Source: Streptomyces cylindrosporus (GTDB lineage: Bacteria; Actinomycetota; Actinomycetes; Streptomycetales; Streptomycetaceae). From it: 64,000 nt of DNA. The stretch spans positions 372,001 through 436,000 of the forward strand of contig NZ_JALDAY010000007.1 of the NCBI RefSeq assembly GCF_022698165.1, given 5' to 3'. Position numbers and translations under genes: made by a program. Of the stretch, positions 8,049-18,873 are shown piece by piece (the stretch's first letter is position 1; every line of letters begins with the position of its first letter). The notes below the pieces were generated by a model. The model was not told the DNA's origin, did not search any database, and worked only from the letters and a program-made list of their open reading frames with translations.

Positions 8049-10088
8049 ATGGCACCCCACCCCGAGGCCGCCGCTCTCCTGGCCCGTTCCCATCGGCTCG
8101 GCGCCGACCCCCGCAACACCAACTACGCCGGCGGCAACGCCTCCGCCAAGGGCACCGGGACCGACCCCGTGACCGGGGGTGACGTGGAGTTGATGTGGGT
8201 CAAGGGGTCCGGTGGCGACCTCGGGACGCTCACCGAGGCCGGGCTGGCCGTGCTGCGGATCGACCGGCTGCGGGCGCTCAAGGGCGTGTACCCGGGGGTC
8301 GAGCGCGAGGACGAGATGGTCGCCGCGTTCGACTACTGCCTGCACGGCAAGGGCGGCGCCGCGCCGTCCATCGACACGGCGATGCACGGGCTCGTCGAGG
8401 CCGCGCACGTCGACCATCTGCATCCCGACTCGGGGATCGCGCTCGCCTGCGCGGCCGACGGGGAGAAGCTGACCGCCGAGTGTTTCGGCGACACGGTGGT
8501 GTGGGTGCCGTGGCGGCGGCCCGGCTTCCAGCTCGGGCTGGACATCGCCGCGGTCAAGGAGGCCAACCCGCGGGCGATCGGGTGCGTCCTGGGCGGCCAC
8601 GGGATCACCGCGTGGGGCGAGACGTCCGAGGAGTGCGAGCAAAACTCGCTGCACATCATCCGGACCGCGGAGGCCTTCCTGGCCGAGCGGGGCAGGGCCG
8701 AGCCGTTCGGGCCGGTGATCGAGGGCTACGAGGCCCTTCCCGAGGGCGAGCGCCGTGACCGGGCCGCGGCCCTCGCGCCGTACGTCCGCGCGATTGCCTC
8801 CCAGGACCGGCCGCAGGTCGGGCATTTCACCGACTCCGACGTGGTGCTGGACTTCGTGGCCCGCGCCGAGCACCCGCGGCTGGCCGCGCTCGGCACCTCC
8901 TGCCCGGACCACTTCCTGCGCACCAAGGTGCGGCCCCTGGTGCTCGACCTGCCGCCCACCGCGCCGCTGGAGGAGGCCGTCGCCCGCCTCAAGGAGCTGC
9001 ACGCCGAGTACCGCGAGGAGTACGCGGCCTACTACCAGCGGCACGCGCTGCCCGACTCCCCCGCGATGCGCGGCGCCGACCCGGCGATCGTGCTGGTCCC
9101 GGGTGTGGGCATGTTCTCCTTCGGCAAGGACAAGCAGACCGCCCGCGTGGCCGGCGAGTTCTACGTCAACGCGATCAACGTGATGCGGGGCGCGGAGGCG
9201 GTGTCGACGTACGCGCCGATCGAGGAGTCGGAGAAGTTCCGCATCGAGTACTGGGCCCTTGAAGAGGCCAAGCTGCGGCGGATGCCGAGGCCGAAGCCGC
9301 TGGCGACCCGGGTGGCGCTGGTGACGGGCGCGGGCAGCGGGATCGGCAAGGCGATCGCGCACCGGCTGGTCGGTGAGGGTGCCTGTGTCGTCGTAGCCGA
9401 TCTCAACGCCGAGAACGCGGCTGCCGTGGCCGAGGAGTTGGGCGGGCCGGACAAGGCCGTCGCCGTGAGTGTGGATGTGACGTCCGAGGAGCAGATCGCG
9501 GAGGCGTTCAAGGCCGCCGTCCTCGCGTTCGGGGGCGTCGATCTGGTGGTCAACAACGCCGGGATCTCCATCTCCAAGCCGCTGCTTGAGACTTCGGCGC
9601 GCGACTGGGACCTGCAGCACGACATCATGGCCCGCGGTTCCTTCCTCGTCTCGCGGGAGGCGGCGCGGGTGATGATCGCGCAGGGGCTGGGCGGCGACAT
9701 CGTCTACATCGCCTCCAAGAACGCCGTGTTCGCCGGTCCCAACAACATCGCCTACTCCGCCACCAAGGCCGACCAGGCGCATCAAGTGCGGCTGCTGGCC
9801 GCCGAGTTGGGCGAGCACGGCATCCGCGTCAACGGGGTCAACCCGGACGGCGTGGTGCGCGGTTCCGGGATCTTCGCGGCCGGCTGGGGCGCCCAGCGCG
9901 CGGCCGTCTACGGGGTGCCCGAGGAGAAGCTCGGCGAGTTCTACGCCCAGCGGACCATCCTCAAGCGCGAGGTGCTGCCCGAGCACGTGGCGAACGCGGT
10001 GTTCGCGCTGACCGGCGGCGAGTTGACGCACACCACCGGGCTGCACGTCCCGGTCGACGCCGGCGTCGCGGCCGCGTTCCTGCGGTGA
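8049..10088 (+). CDS. rhaEW: Bifunctional rhamnulose-1-phosphate aldolase / L-lactaldehyde dehydrogenase
   Basis: A 679-residue fusion enzyme. Residues 1 to about 400 are a class II (zinc) aldolase domain that splits L-rhamnulose-1-phosphate into DHAP and L-lactaldehyde; HVDHLHPD at about residue 122 and GGHG at about 184 supply metal-binding histidines. From about residue 420 there is a short-chain dehydrogenase with the nucleotide loop TGAGSGIG and the catalytic YSATK, expected to oxidise L-lactaldehyde to L-lactate. ATG 8049 follows AAGGAAGAG; a longer in-frame leader from 7980 has no good ribosome site and no homology. It overlaps rhaB by GTGA, and the lut genes follow. Confidence 0.93.
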   Translation: MAPHPEAAALLARSHRLGADPRNTNYAGGNASAKGTGTDPVTGGDVELMWVKGSGGDLGTLTEAGLAVLRIDRLRALKGVYPGVEREDEMVAAFDYCLHGKGGAAPSIDTAMHGLVEAAHVDHLHPDSGIALACAADGEKLTAECFGDTVVWVPWRRPGFQLGLDIAAVKEANPRAIGCVLGGHGITAWGETSEECEQNSLHIIRTAEAFLAERGRAEPFGPVIEGYEALPEGERRDRAAALAPYVRAIASQDRPQVGHFTDSDVVLDFVARAEHPRLAALGTSCPDHFLRTKVRPLVLDLPPTAPLEEAVARLKELHAEYREEYAAYYQRHALPDSPAMRGADPAIVLVPGVGMFSFGKDKQTARVAGEFYVNAINVMRGAEAVSTYAPIEESEKFRIEYWALEEAKLRRMPRPKPLATRVALVTGAGSGIGKAIAHRLVGEGACVVVADLNAENAAAVAEELGGPDKAVAVSVDVTSEEQIAEAFKAAVLAFGGVDLVVNNAGISISKPLLETSARDWDLQHDIMARGSFLVSREAARVMIAQGLGGDIVYIASKNAVFAGPNNIAYSATKADQAHQVRLLAAELGEHGIRVNGVNPDGVVRGSGIFAAGWGAQRAAVYGVPEEKLGEFYAQRTILKREVLPEHVANAVFALTGGELTHTTGLHVPVDAGVAAAFLR

Positions 10089-11533
10089 GCGCGCCCGTGA
10101 AGTCGTACGCCGCGGTCGACCTCGGCGCGTCCAGCGGGCGCGTCATGGTCGGCCGCGTCGGCCCCGACAGCCTGGAGCTGACCGAGGCCCACCGCTTCCC
10201 GAACCGGCCCGTGCGGGTGCCCGAAGGCCTGCGCTGGGACATCCTCGGTCTGTACGGCGGTGTCCTGGACGGCCTCAAGGCGGCCGGGCCGGTCGACTCG
10301 GTCGGCATCGACAGCTGGGCCGTGGACTACGGGCTGCTGGACGCGGACGGGGCGCTGCTCGGCAATCCCGTGCACTACCGGGACCCCCGCACCGAGGGCA
10401 TCGCCGAGAAGGTGTGGGCGAGCCTGCCCGCGGAGCGGCTGTACGCGGCGACCGGACTGCAGTACGCGCCCTTCAACACCCTGTACCAGCTGGCCGCGGC
10501 CCGCGGATCGGCCCAACTCGACCGGGCCGAGCGGCTGTTGCTCATCCCCGACCTGATCTCGTACTGGCTGACGGGCGAGCAGGGCACGGAGCTGACCAAC
10601 GCCTCGACCACCCAGCTCATCGACCCCAGGACCCGCGACTGGGCGCACGGCGTCGCCTCCCGGCTGGACATCCGCCTCGGCCTGTTCGCCCCGCTGCGGC
10701 AGCCCGGCGATCCGGCGGGGTTCCTGCGGCCGGAGGTGCTGGAGGAGACCGGGCTGTCCGGCCCGGTGCCGGTGACGGCCGTCGGCTCGCACGACACGGC
10801 GTCCGCGGTGGCCGCCGTACCGGCCGAGGGCGAGCGGTTCGCGTACATCTGCACCGGCACCTGGTCGCTCGCGGGCCTGGAGCTGGAGCGGCCGGTGCTG
10901 ACCGAGGAGAGCAGGGCCGCCAACTTCACCAACGAGCTGGGGCTGGACGGCACCGTCCGGTATCTGCGCAACATCATGGGACTGTGGCTGCTGGAGGAGA
11001 GCCGGCGGTCCTGGGGCGAGCCGGGCCTGGACGTGCTGCTGCCCGCGGCCGCCGAGGTGCCGGGACTGCGGTCGGTCGTGGACGCGGGCGACCCGGCGTT
11101 CCTGGCCCCCGGCCGGATGCCGGAGCGGATCGGCGAGGCGTGCCGGGCCTCGGGCCAGCCGGAGCCGTACACCGTCGCCGAGGCCACGCGCTGCATCCTC
11201 GACTCCCTCGCCCTGGCCCACAGCCGGGCCGTCCGTGAAGCGCAGCTCCTCGCGGACCGGGGGGTGGACGTCGTGCACATCGTGGGCGGCGGCGCGCGCA
11301 ACGCCCTGCTGTGCCAGCTCACCGCCGACGCCTGCGGGCTGCCGGTCGTGGCGGGTCCCGCCGAGGCGGCCGCCTTCGGCAACGTCCTCGTGCAGGCCCG
11401 CGCCGACGGCCTCGTCGGCGACCGCGCCGACATGCGACGGCTGCTCGCCCGGACGCAGCGGCTGACCCGCTACGAGCCGCGCGGCGACGTGGCGCGGTGG
11501 CGCGAGGCGGAGGCCCGGCTCGCCGCTCGGTGA
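10085..11533 (+). CDS. rhaB: Rhamnulokinase
   Basis: A 482-residue FGGY-family sugar kinase that phosphorylates L-rhamnulose at C1. The ASKHA phosphate loop is VDLGASSGRVMVGR at the N terminus; the second nucleotide-binding region is visible as HIVGGGARNALLCQLTAD near residue 400, followed by GPAEAAAFGN. The GTG start lies inside the stop of rhaEW (GTGA), so the two are coupled. Length and motifs fit RhaB rather than xylulo- or glycerol kinase, and the operon context settles the assignment. Confidence 0.94.
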   Translation: MSAPVKSYAAVDLGASSGRVMVGRVGPDSLELTEAHRFPNRPVRVPEGLRWDILGLYGGVLDGLKAAGPVDSVGIDSWAVDYGLLDADGALLGNPVHYRDPRTEGIAEKVWASLPAERLYAATGLQYAPFNTLYQLAAARGSAQLDRAERLLLIPDLISYWLTGEQGTELTNASTTQLIDPRTRDWAHGVASRLDIRLGLFAPLRQPGDPAGFLRPEVLEETGLSGPVPVTAVGSHDTASAVAAVPAEGERFAYICTGTWSLAGLELERPVLTEESRAANFTNELGLDGTVRYLRNIMGLWLLEESRRSWGEPGLDVLLPAAAEVPGLRSVVDAGDPAFLAPGRMPERIGEACRASGQPEPYTVAEATRCILDSLALAHSRAVREAQLLADRGVDVVHIVGGGARNALLCQLTADACGLPVVAGPAEAAAFGNVLVQARADGLVGDRADMRRLLARTQRLTRYEPRGDVARWREAEARLAAR

Positions 11534-11536
11534 GCC

Positions 11537-11555
11537 GGGGTCTCCCCCGGACCCC
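11537..11555 (+). other. Short hairpin between rhaB and lutA
   Basis: GGGGTC (11537-11542) and GACCCC (11550-11555) can pair around a 7-nt loop in the 72-bp gap after rhaB. There is no T-run, so it is a weak terminator at best; it could reduce read-through into lutABC or stabilise the upstream message. Confidence 0.35.
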
Positions 11556-11605
11556 TCACCCGGACTACGCTGCACTCATCCGATGATCGACAACAAGGAG
11601 CCGCG

Positions 11606-12357
11606 ATGCGTGTCGCCCTGTTCCTGACCTGCGTCAACGACACGCTCTATCCGGACACCGGGCGCGCCGTGGTGAAACTGCTGACCAGGCTGGGCGTCGA
11701 GGTCGACTTCCCGATGGCCCAGACCTGCTGCGGACAGGCCCACTACAACACCGGATACCGCCATGAGGCCGAGCCGCTCGCCCGGCATTTCTCCGATGTC
11801 TTCGGGGAGTACGAGGCGATCGTGACGCCGTCGGGATCGTGCGGGGCGATGGTGCGGGAGCTGTATCCGCGGATGGGCGAGCGGGCCCGGGCCGAGGGGC
11901 GCGGGGACACCCTCGCGGCCACCCTGGCGCCGGTGGTGCCGAAGACGTACGAGCTGACGGAGTTCCTGGTGGACGTGCTGGGGGTGACGGACGTCGGCGC
12001 GTACTACCCGCACAAGGTCACCTACCACCCCACCTGCCACGGCCTGCGCGGCCTGGGGCTCGGCGACCGTCCCCGGCGGCTCCTCCAGGCCGTCGAGGGG
12101 CTGGAACTGGTGGAGCTTCCGGGCGCCGACGAGTGCTGCGGCTTCGGCGGCACGTTCGCCCTGAAGAACTCCGACGTGTCCGCGGCGATGGGCGCGGACA
12201 AGGTACGCAACGCCGAGTCGACCGGCGCCGAGGTGCTGTGCGCGGCCGACAACTCCTGCCTGATGCACATCGGCGGCACGATGGCGCGGCTGGAGACGGA
12301 CATGCGGCCGGTGCACATCGCGGAGATCCTGGCGAGCACGGACAAGGAGCCTGCGGT

Positions 12358-12361
<4 letters not shown>
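11606..12361 (+). CDS. lutA: L-lactate oxidation protein A, (Fe-S)-binding
   Basis: A 251-residue LutA/LldE/YkgE protein with two CCG (DUF224) modules: CCGQAHYNTG at about residue 43 and CCGFGGTFALKN at about 178, each paired with an earlier cysteine such as YHPTCHG. These bind an iron-sulfur cluster and act with LutB and LutC in oxidising L-lactate to pyruvate. ATG 11606 follows AAGGAGCCGCG. It heads the lutABC run and is co-directional with rhaEW-rhaB 72 bp upstream, so the lactate made from lactaldehyde can be used directly. Confidence 0.94.
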
Positions 12362-13832
<1,471 letters not shown>

Positions 13833-13836
<4 letters not shown>

Positions 13837-14477
13837 GCAGCAGGGAACGGGTCCTGGGCCGGGTGCGGCGCGCGCTGGCGGATGTGCCGAAGGACGACAC
13901 GCCGTACGAGCAGGCGGTTGTACGGGAGTATCTGCGGGAGCACGGCGAGCGGAGTGTCGCGGAGACGGTGGATCTGCTGGCGGAGAACCTGGCGGACTAC
14001 CGGGCGGTCGTGCACCGGTGCCCACAAGGTGAACTGACCGCTGTGATCGGCCGGTTGCTCGCCGAGCGCGGGGCGAGGACGGTTGTCGTGCCACCGGGGC
14101 TGGATGTCGGATGGCTGGCGGCCACCGATGCCGAACAGGTCCCCGACGCCGGGTCGGATACCCCGGACGGGCTCGACCGCGTCGACAGCGTGGTCACGGC
14201 ATGCGCCCTCGCGATCGCCGAGACCGGCACCATCGTCCTGGACGGCTCCCCCGACCAGGGCCGGCGCCGCATCACCCTCGTCCCCGACCACCACATCTGT
14301 GTCGTACGGGTCCCCGACCAGGTGGTCTCCTCCGTGCCCCAGGCCCTCGAACGCCTCGACCCGGCCCGCCCGTTGACGTGGATCTCCGGTCCGTCGGCGA
14401 CCAGCGACATCGAGCTGGACCGGGTCGAGGGGGTGCACGGTCCGCGCACCCTGGAGGTGGTGCTGGTGGGCGAGTAG
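13833..14477 (+). CDS. lutC: L-lactate oxidation protein C, LUD domain
   Basis: A 214-residue LutC/YkgG protein made of a single LUD domain, the third component of the L-lactate oxidation complex. Typical elements are the acidic N-terminal helical part, ALAIAETGTIVLDGS at about residue 126 and LTWISGPSATSDIELDRVEGVHGPR split over residues 181-206. The GTG start lies within the lutB stop (GTGA, 13833-13836), so all three lut genes are translationally coupled. Confidence 0.93.
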
Positions 14478-14554
14478 GCGGACGCTTCAGCCATTCGCCG
14501 GGTGCGGGGCGCCGCGGAGGAGCGGCGTGCCGGGCGCGCCGTTAGCGTGAGGGC

Positions 14555-15709
14555 ATGATCCGGTTCGAGCAGGTCAGCAAGCGGTATCCGGACGGTACGA
14601 CCGCGGTGGACGACCTGAGTTTCGAGGTGTCCGAGGGTGAGCTCGTCACGCTCGTGGGGCCCTCCGGCTGCGGCAAGACGACGACCATGATGATGGTCAA
14701 CCGGCTCATCGAGCCGACCTCGGGCCGGATCCTCGTGGCCGGTGAGGACATCGCCGCCGTGGACCCGGTGCGGCTGCGCCGCCGTATCGGCTATGTCATC
14801 CAGCAGGTGGGGCTCTTCCCGCACCGGACGATCCTCGACAACACGGCGACCGTGCCGGCGCTGATCGGCTGGAAGCGGGCGAAGGCCCGGGCGCGCGCCG
14901 CCGAGCTGCTCGATCTGGTGGGCCTCGACCCGAAGCGGTACGGGCCCCGCTATCCGGACCAGCTCTCCGGCGGCCAGCGGCAGCGGGTCGGTGTGGCACG
15001 GGCGTTGGCGGCGGATCCGCCGGTGCTGCTGATGGACGAGCCGTTCGGGGCGGTGGACCCGGTCGTGCGGGAGCAGTTGCAGGAGGAGTTCCTGCGGATG
15101 CAGGCCGATGTGCGCAAGACGGTGCTGCTGGTCACGCACGACATCGAGGAGGCGGTGCGGCTGGGCGACCGGATCGCCGTGTACGGGCAGGGGCGGATCG
15201 AGCAGTTCGACACGCCGGGGGCGGTGCTCGGGACACCTGCGACGCCGTACGTCGCCGAATTCGTGGGCGCCGACCGGGGGCTGAAGCGGCTGTCGGTGAC
15301 CGAGATCGAGCCCGAGGATCTGGAGCAGCCGCCGGTCGCGCGGCTCGACGAGGCGGCCGGGCCCGCGGCGGACCGGTTGCGGGCGGAGGGCGCGCGCTGG
15401 GCGGTCGTCCTCGACACGCGGGGTGACCTGCACGGCTGGGTCGGCATCGAGGACCTGGGCGCGGGCGGTTCCGTCGGCGACCGCGCCCGCCGGATGAACG
15501 CCTGGGTGCCGGTGGGCGCGCCCCTGAAGCAGGCCTTCGGGGTGATGCTCCAGCACGACGCCGGGTGGGTCGCGGTGCTGGACGGGGCCCGCTTCCTGGG
15601 CGTGCTGACGCCGGGCAAGCTGCATGAGGCGCTGCGCCGGTCGGTGGACGCGGACGCGCTGGGTGTGTCGCGGGGGCAGGTGGAGTTCGACTCGGTGGCC
15701 GACGCCTGA
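14555..15709 (+). CDS. Quaternary-amine ABC transporter ATPase (OpuCA/ProV type) with CBS domains
   Basis: A 384-residue ATPase for import of glycine betaine, choline or related osmolytes. Walker A GPSGCGKTT is at about residue 36, followed by signature LSGGQRQRVG and Walker B VLLMDEPFGAVDP. A C-terminal region from about residue 270 carries CBS-type repeats (for example GWVGIEDLGAGG), which in OpuA/OpuC proteins sense ionic strength. The presumed partner genes (binding protein and two permeases, 16403-18683) are on the opposite strand and separated by an unrelated gene, an unusual split. It appears monocistronic. Confidence 0.9.
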   Translation: MIRFEQVSKRYPDGTTAVDDLSFEVSEGELVTLVGPSGCGKTTTMMMVNRLIEPTSGRILVAGEDIAAVDPVRLRRRIGYVIQQVGLFPHRTILDNTATVPALIGWKRAKARARAAELLDLVGLDPKRYGPRYPDQLSGGQRQRVGVARALAADPPVLLMDEPFGAVDPVVREQLQEEFLRMQADVRKTVLLVTHDIEEAVRLGDRIAVYGQGRIEQFDTPGAVLGTPATPYVAEFVGADRGLKRLSVTEIEPEDLEQPPVARLDEAAGPAADRLRAEGARWAVVLDTRGDLHGWVGIEDLGAGGSVGDRARRMNAWVPVGAPLKQAFGVMLQHDAGWVAVLDGARFLGVLTPGKLHEALRRSVDADALGVSRGQVEFDSVADA

Positions 15710-15752
15710 CCGGTGCCGTGCGGGATGGCCGGTACGCCGCCTGGCCGGTCCG

Positions 15753-16349
15753 TCAGCAGTAGACCATCGGGCAGCCGCGGCGCAGCGAGTGCTGGGCGGC
15801 GCGCAGATACAGGGCCACGTAGAACGCCGCGTCCAGGTCCTCGGCCCACGGTCCGGGGCGCGCGGCGGCCAGCTCCTTCACGGGGCCGTCGAGGAACAGG
15901 CTGGTCAGATCGAGGTTGTCGCAGGCCGCCGGTATCTCGTCCACCGGCAGTCCGACGGCCGTCGCCAACCGCTCCGCGAGCGCGAGCACCTGAGGCGCGC
16001 CCACGACCACGGTTTCGTCGGTGTAGGAGGAGCCGACGGGCAGCACGACCGGCTCGTCCAGGGAGATGGGCACCAGCACCGTCCAGCCGCAGAGCAGCTC
16101 CCACTCCTCCTGGGTGATGTGCGCCTCGCACAGCGCGCTGAACCCGTCCATGGGAGGCACCAGCTTCTCCTCGAACGACTGCCCCGAGCCCCGTACGAAC
16201 TCCGCCGGCTCGGGCACGGACGTGTAGGGCGGCAGTCCGCGCCGCCCCAACTCCTCGTTGAGCAGGGCCGCGACGGTGCCGTGTCCGCCCTCCTCCTCGT
16301 CGTCGTCGAACCAGTCCCGCGCAGTGCTACTGACCAGATAGATCCCCAT
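15753..16349 (-). CDS. Conserved hypothetical protein
   Basis: A 198-residue soluble acidic protein I do not recognise. It begins MGIYLVSSTARDWFDDDEEE and ends with a CPMVYC motif; there is no signal peptide or membrane segment. Alternating hydrophobic and charged segments suggest a compact globular fold. Start ATG 16349 was chosen because the frame further upstream has no ribosome site. It lies between the two halves of the quaternary-amine transporter and ends 43 bp from the convergent ATPase gene. Confidence 0.75.
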   Translation of the reverse strand: MGIYLVSSTARDWFDDDEEEGGHGTVAALLNEELGRRGLPPYTSVPEPAEFVRGSGQSFEEKLVPPMDGFSALCEAHITQEEWELLCGWTVLVPISLDEPVVLPVGSSYTDETVVVGAPQVLALAERLATAVGLPVDEIPAACDNLDLTSLFLDGPVKELAAARPGPWAEDLDAAFYVALYLRAAQHSLRRGCPMVYC

Positions 16350-16402
16350 GTCCGCAAGGTACAAGGCAGCACTGACAATCGGCCCCGGCCCCTGACCGCC
16401 CC

Positions 16403-17338
16403 TCACTTCAGCAGACCCTTGTCCTTCAGATACGTCCGTGCGACGTCCGACGCCAACCGGCGCCAGCTGTCCACCCGCTGGTTCATGGACGCCAGATCGG
16501 CAGTCGTCAGTACGGCGTTGAGCGCGCCGAGCGCCTTCGTCACCCCGGTGCCGCCCGCGCGCGACCGGTTGACGACCGGCACCACGTAGTCGGCGTTCTG
16601 CAGGCGCTTGTCGTCGGCGAGCAGCATCAGCCCGAAGCCGGACAGCGTGGCGTCGGTCGTGGTCGTCAACACCATCTGGTCCTGGCCGTTCTGCACGGCC
16701 CGCTTGGCCTGTGTCGTGCCCACGCCCTTCGGGTCGACGCCGGTGACGTCGATGCCGTAGGTCTTCTTCAACCCCGGTGCGCAGTACGGCCGTTGCACGC
16801 ACTCGTCACCCGCTGCGAGCCGTACCTCCAGTCCCGATGCGCCGAGGTCGCTCAGCGTCCTGAGCTGGTGCTGCCTGGCGTAGGAGGCGCTCACCGCGAA
16901 GGCGTTCTGGTCGACGGCCCGCCCGGGGTCGAGGACCGTGAGGCCGCGAGGGGTGGCCAGCCTGCGCAGGCCGGCCATCGTGGCGTCGAGGTCGGGCGAG
17001 CCGACCGGCGCCGCGTCGGCTCCGTTCGTCTTGGCGTTCAACCAGTCGGCGAAGGTGGCCGCGTACTCGGGGACGACGTCGATCTGGCCCGATTCCAGGG
17101 CTGGTTCGTACAGTTCGCGGTTGGCGACGGTGAGCAGGGAGGTCTTGTAGCCGGCCTGGTTCAGCAACTGCGCGTACATCTGCGCCAGCAGGTCGCTCTC
17201 GGTGAAGCCGGCCGAGCCGATCGTCAGATGGTGGCTGTCCCCGGGCGGGGCGGTGACCTCGCCGCGCGTCTCCAGCGAGGGGCCGGTGGAGCAGCCCGCG
17301 AGCAGCAGGACGGCGGCGAAGGCCGGGCCGCGTCTCAT
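16403..17338 (-). CDS. Glycine betaine/choline-type substrate-binding lipoprotein
   Basis: A 311-residue ProX/OpuCC-like binding protein anchored in the membrane. The signal peptide is short and ends with lipobox LLAGC, placing the lipid-modified Cys at residue 16. The mature part starts with the family pattern TIGSAGFTESDLLAQMYAQ. Such proteins bind quaternary ammonium osmolytes in an aromatic cage. The ATG overlaps the stop of the upstream permease gene (ATGA, 17335-17338). It is the last gene of a permease-permease-binding protein operon. Confidence 0.92.
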   Translation of the reverse strand: MRRGPAFAAVLLLAGCSTGPSLETRGEVTAPPGDSHHLTIGSAGFTESDLLAQMYAQLLNQAGYKTSLLTVANRELYEPALESGQIDVVPEYAATFADWLNAKTNGADAAPVGSPDLDATMAGLRRLATPRGLTVLDPGRAVDQNAFAVSASYARQHQLRTLSDLGASGLEVRLAAGDECVQRPYCAPGLKKTYGIDVTGVDPKGVGTTQAKRAVQNGQDQMVLTTTTDATLSGFGLMLLADDKRLQNADYVVPVVNRSRAGGTGVTKALGALNAVLTTADLASMNQRVDSWRRLASDVARTYLKDKGLLK

Positions 17339-18006
17339 CGGGTGCCTCCGGCCCAGCGGGGCGCGAGCCGCTCGGCCACCTCGAAGACCCCCTCGACGAC
17401 CAGTGCGAACGCGGCGACGAGGATCGCCCCGGCCACCACCTGCGGGGTACTGGCGAGGTTGAAGCCGGCCGTGATAATCCGGCCCAGCCCTCCCCCGCCG
17501 GCCAGCGCGGCGATGGTCGCGGTCGCCACGAGCTGGACGGCGGCGATCCGCACCCCGTTCAGGACCATGGGGAGCGAAAGGGGCAGTTCCACGTGAAACA
17601 TCATCTGTCGCCCGGTCATGCCCATCCCGCGGGCGGCCTGGACGACACTGCGGTCGACCTCGCGCATGCCGACGTACGCGTTGGTGAGCAGCGGCGGCAC
17701 GGCGAACAGCACCAGGGCGACGACGGTCGGGCCGTCGCCCCATCTGCCGATCGGGGTCAGCAGGAGGAGCACGAGAACCGCGAAGGTCGGTACCGCCCGG
17801 CCGATGTTGGAGATGTTGACCGCCAGCGCGCCGCCCTTGCCGAGGTGACCCAGGACGAGGGCGACCGGCAGGGCGATCAGACAGCTGATGACCAGGCAGA
17901 CGACGGTGAGGACGAGGTGCTGGAGGAGCCGGTGCCGGATGCCGTCGTCGCCCGACCAGTGGGCGGGGTCGGCGAGCCAGTCCCAGGCGTCCGTGAGGGT
18001 CGTCAT
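17335..18006 (-). CDS. Quaternary-amine ABC transporter permease
   Basis: A 223-residue inner-membrane permease of the OpuCB/ProW type with about five to six membrane helices. The EAA-loop segment that docks with the ATPase is visible as VQAARGMGMTGRQMMFHVELP at about residues 125-145. ATG 18006 overlaps the upstream permease stop by 4 bp, and its own stop overlaps the binding-protein start. Its ATPase partner is probably the one encoded at 14555. Confidence 0.9.
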   Translation of the reverse strand: MTTLTDAWDWLADPAHWSGDDGIRHRLLQHLVLTVVCLVISCLIALPVALVLGHLGKGGALAVNISNIGRAVPTFAVLVLLLLTPIGRWGDGPTVVALVLFAVPPLLTNAYVGMREVDRSVVQAARGMGMTGRQMMFHVELPLSLPMVLNGVRIAAVQLVATATIAALAGGGGLGRIITAGFNLASTPQVVAGAILVAAFALVVEGVFEVAERLAPRWAGGTR

Positions 18007-18683
18007 CCGCGGGCCGCCCTGGTCCAGGGTGTGATCAGGCGTTGCACGGCGAGCAGCAGCACGTCGGCCGCGATCGCGATCAGCACGCACAGCGCGGACG
18101 CGGTGAGCACCTGTGCCTTGAAGTAGGTGTTCATTCCGGCGTAGGTGAGGTTGCCCAGGCCGCCGAAGCCGACGATCGCGCCCACCGTCACCAGGGAGAC
18201 CGCGGACACCGTGGCGATACGCAGTCCGGCCATCGCGGCGGGCAGGGCGAGCGGTAGTTCCACGGTGAGCAGGAGGCGGATCGGGCCGTACCCCAGGCCG
18301 CGCGCGGCCTGCCGGGTCTCCTCGGGGACCGCGCGCAGGCCGGCCAGGATGTTTCGCACCAGCAGGGTCAGCGAGTACAGGACGAGTCCGGCGACGACCA
18401 GGCTCGCCGAGAGGCCGTAGACCGGCAGGAGCAGCGAGAACATCGCCAGGGACGGGATCGTGTAGAGGATCGTCGTGACGCCGAGGACGGGACCGGCCGC
18501 CCAGCCCCAGCGGCGGGCGAGGACGGCCAGCGGGAGCGCCAGGGCGAGGCCGACGAGCACCGAGACCGCGGTGAGCTGGAGGTGCTGGACGACCGCGTCG
18601 ATCAGGATCTGGCGGCGGCTGGTCAGGTACTCGCCGCAGATCCACTCGTTGCGGGCGAGGCAGTCGTCCGGGGGTGCGGTCAC
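18003..18683 (-). CDS. Quaternary-amine ABC transporter permease (first gene of operon)
   Basis: A 226-residue permease paralogous to the next one. The EAA segment is TRQAARGLGYGPIRLLLTVELP, preceded by membrane helices such as LALALPLAVLARR. I chose GTG 18683, giving a start VTAPPDDCLARNEW; a longer frame to 18881 adds a basic, proline-rich stretch that looks non-coding. It leads the permease/permease/binding-protein operon and is divergent from the MoxR gene across a 190-bp gap. Confidence 0.86.
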   Translation of the reverse strand: MTAPPDDCLARNEWICGEYLTSRRQILIDAVVQHLQLTAVSVLVGLALALPLAVLARRWGWAAGPVLGVTTILYTIPSLAMFSLLLPVYGLSASLVVAGLVLYSLTLLVRNILAGLRAVPEETRQAARGLGYGPIRLLLTVELPLALPAAMAGLRIATVSAVSLVTVGAIVGFGGLGNLTYAGMNTYFKAQVLTASALCVLIAIAADVLLLAVQRLITPWTRAARG

Positions 18684-18810
18684 GGCTCCATTGCACCGGT
18701 GGCCTGCGGGGTCGGCGCGTTGTGGTGACCCGTACGGGGCGCCGGGCCGGACTTGCGTCCTCCGGTGGGAGCAGCGGATTCCCCGTGACAAAGGGGGTGA
18801 ACAAGCGCTT

Positions 18811-18856
18811 AGATAGTGAGCCAGGTATCGCCGAGATGGTGAGCCAGGTATCGCCG
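18811..18856. repeat. Tandem duplication of a 23-bp unit
   Basis: Two adjacent 23-bp copies, 18811-18833 and 18834-18856, read AGATRGTGAGCCAGGTATCG plus CCG and differ at a single base (A/G at the fifth position). They end about 18 bp before the TTG start of the MoxR gene, in the gap divergent to the permease operon. The unit is not an inverted repeat, so it is either a direct-repeat operator or a recent slippage duplication in the leader. Confidence 0.8.
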
Positions 18857-18873
18857 CCGACCGGGAGGCCCCG

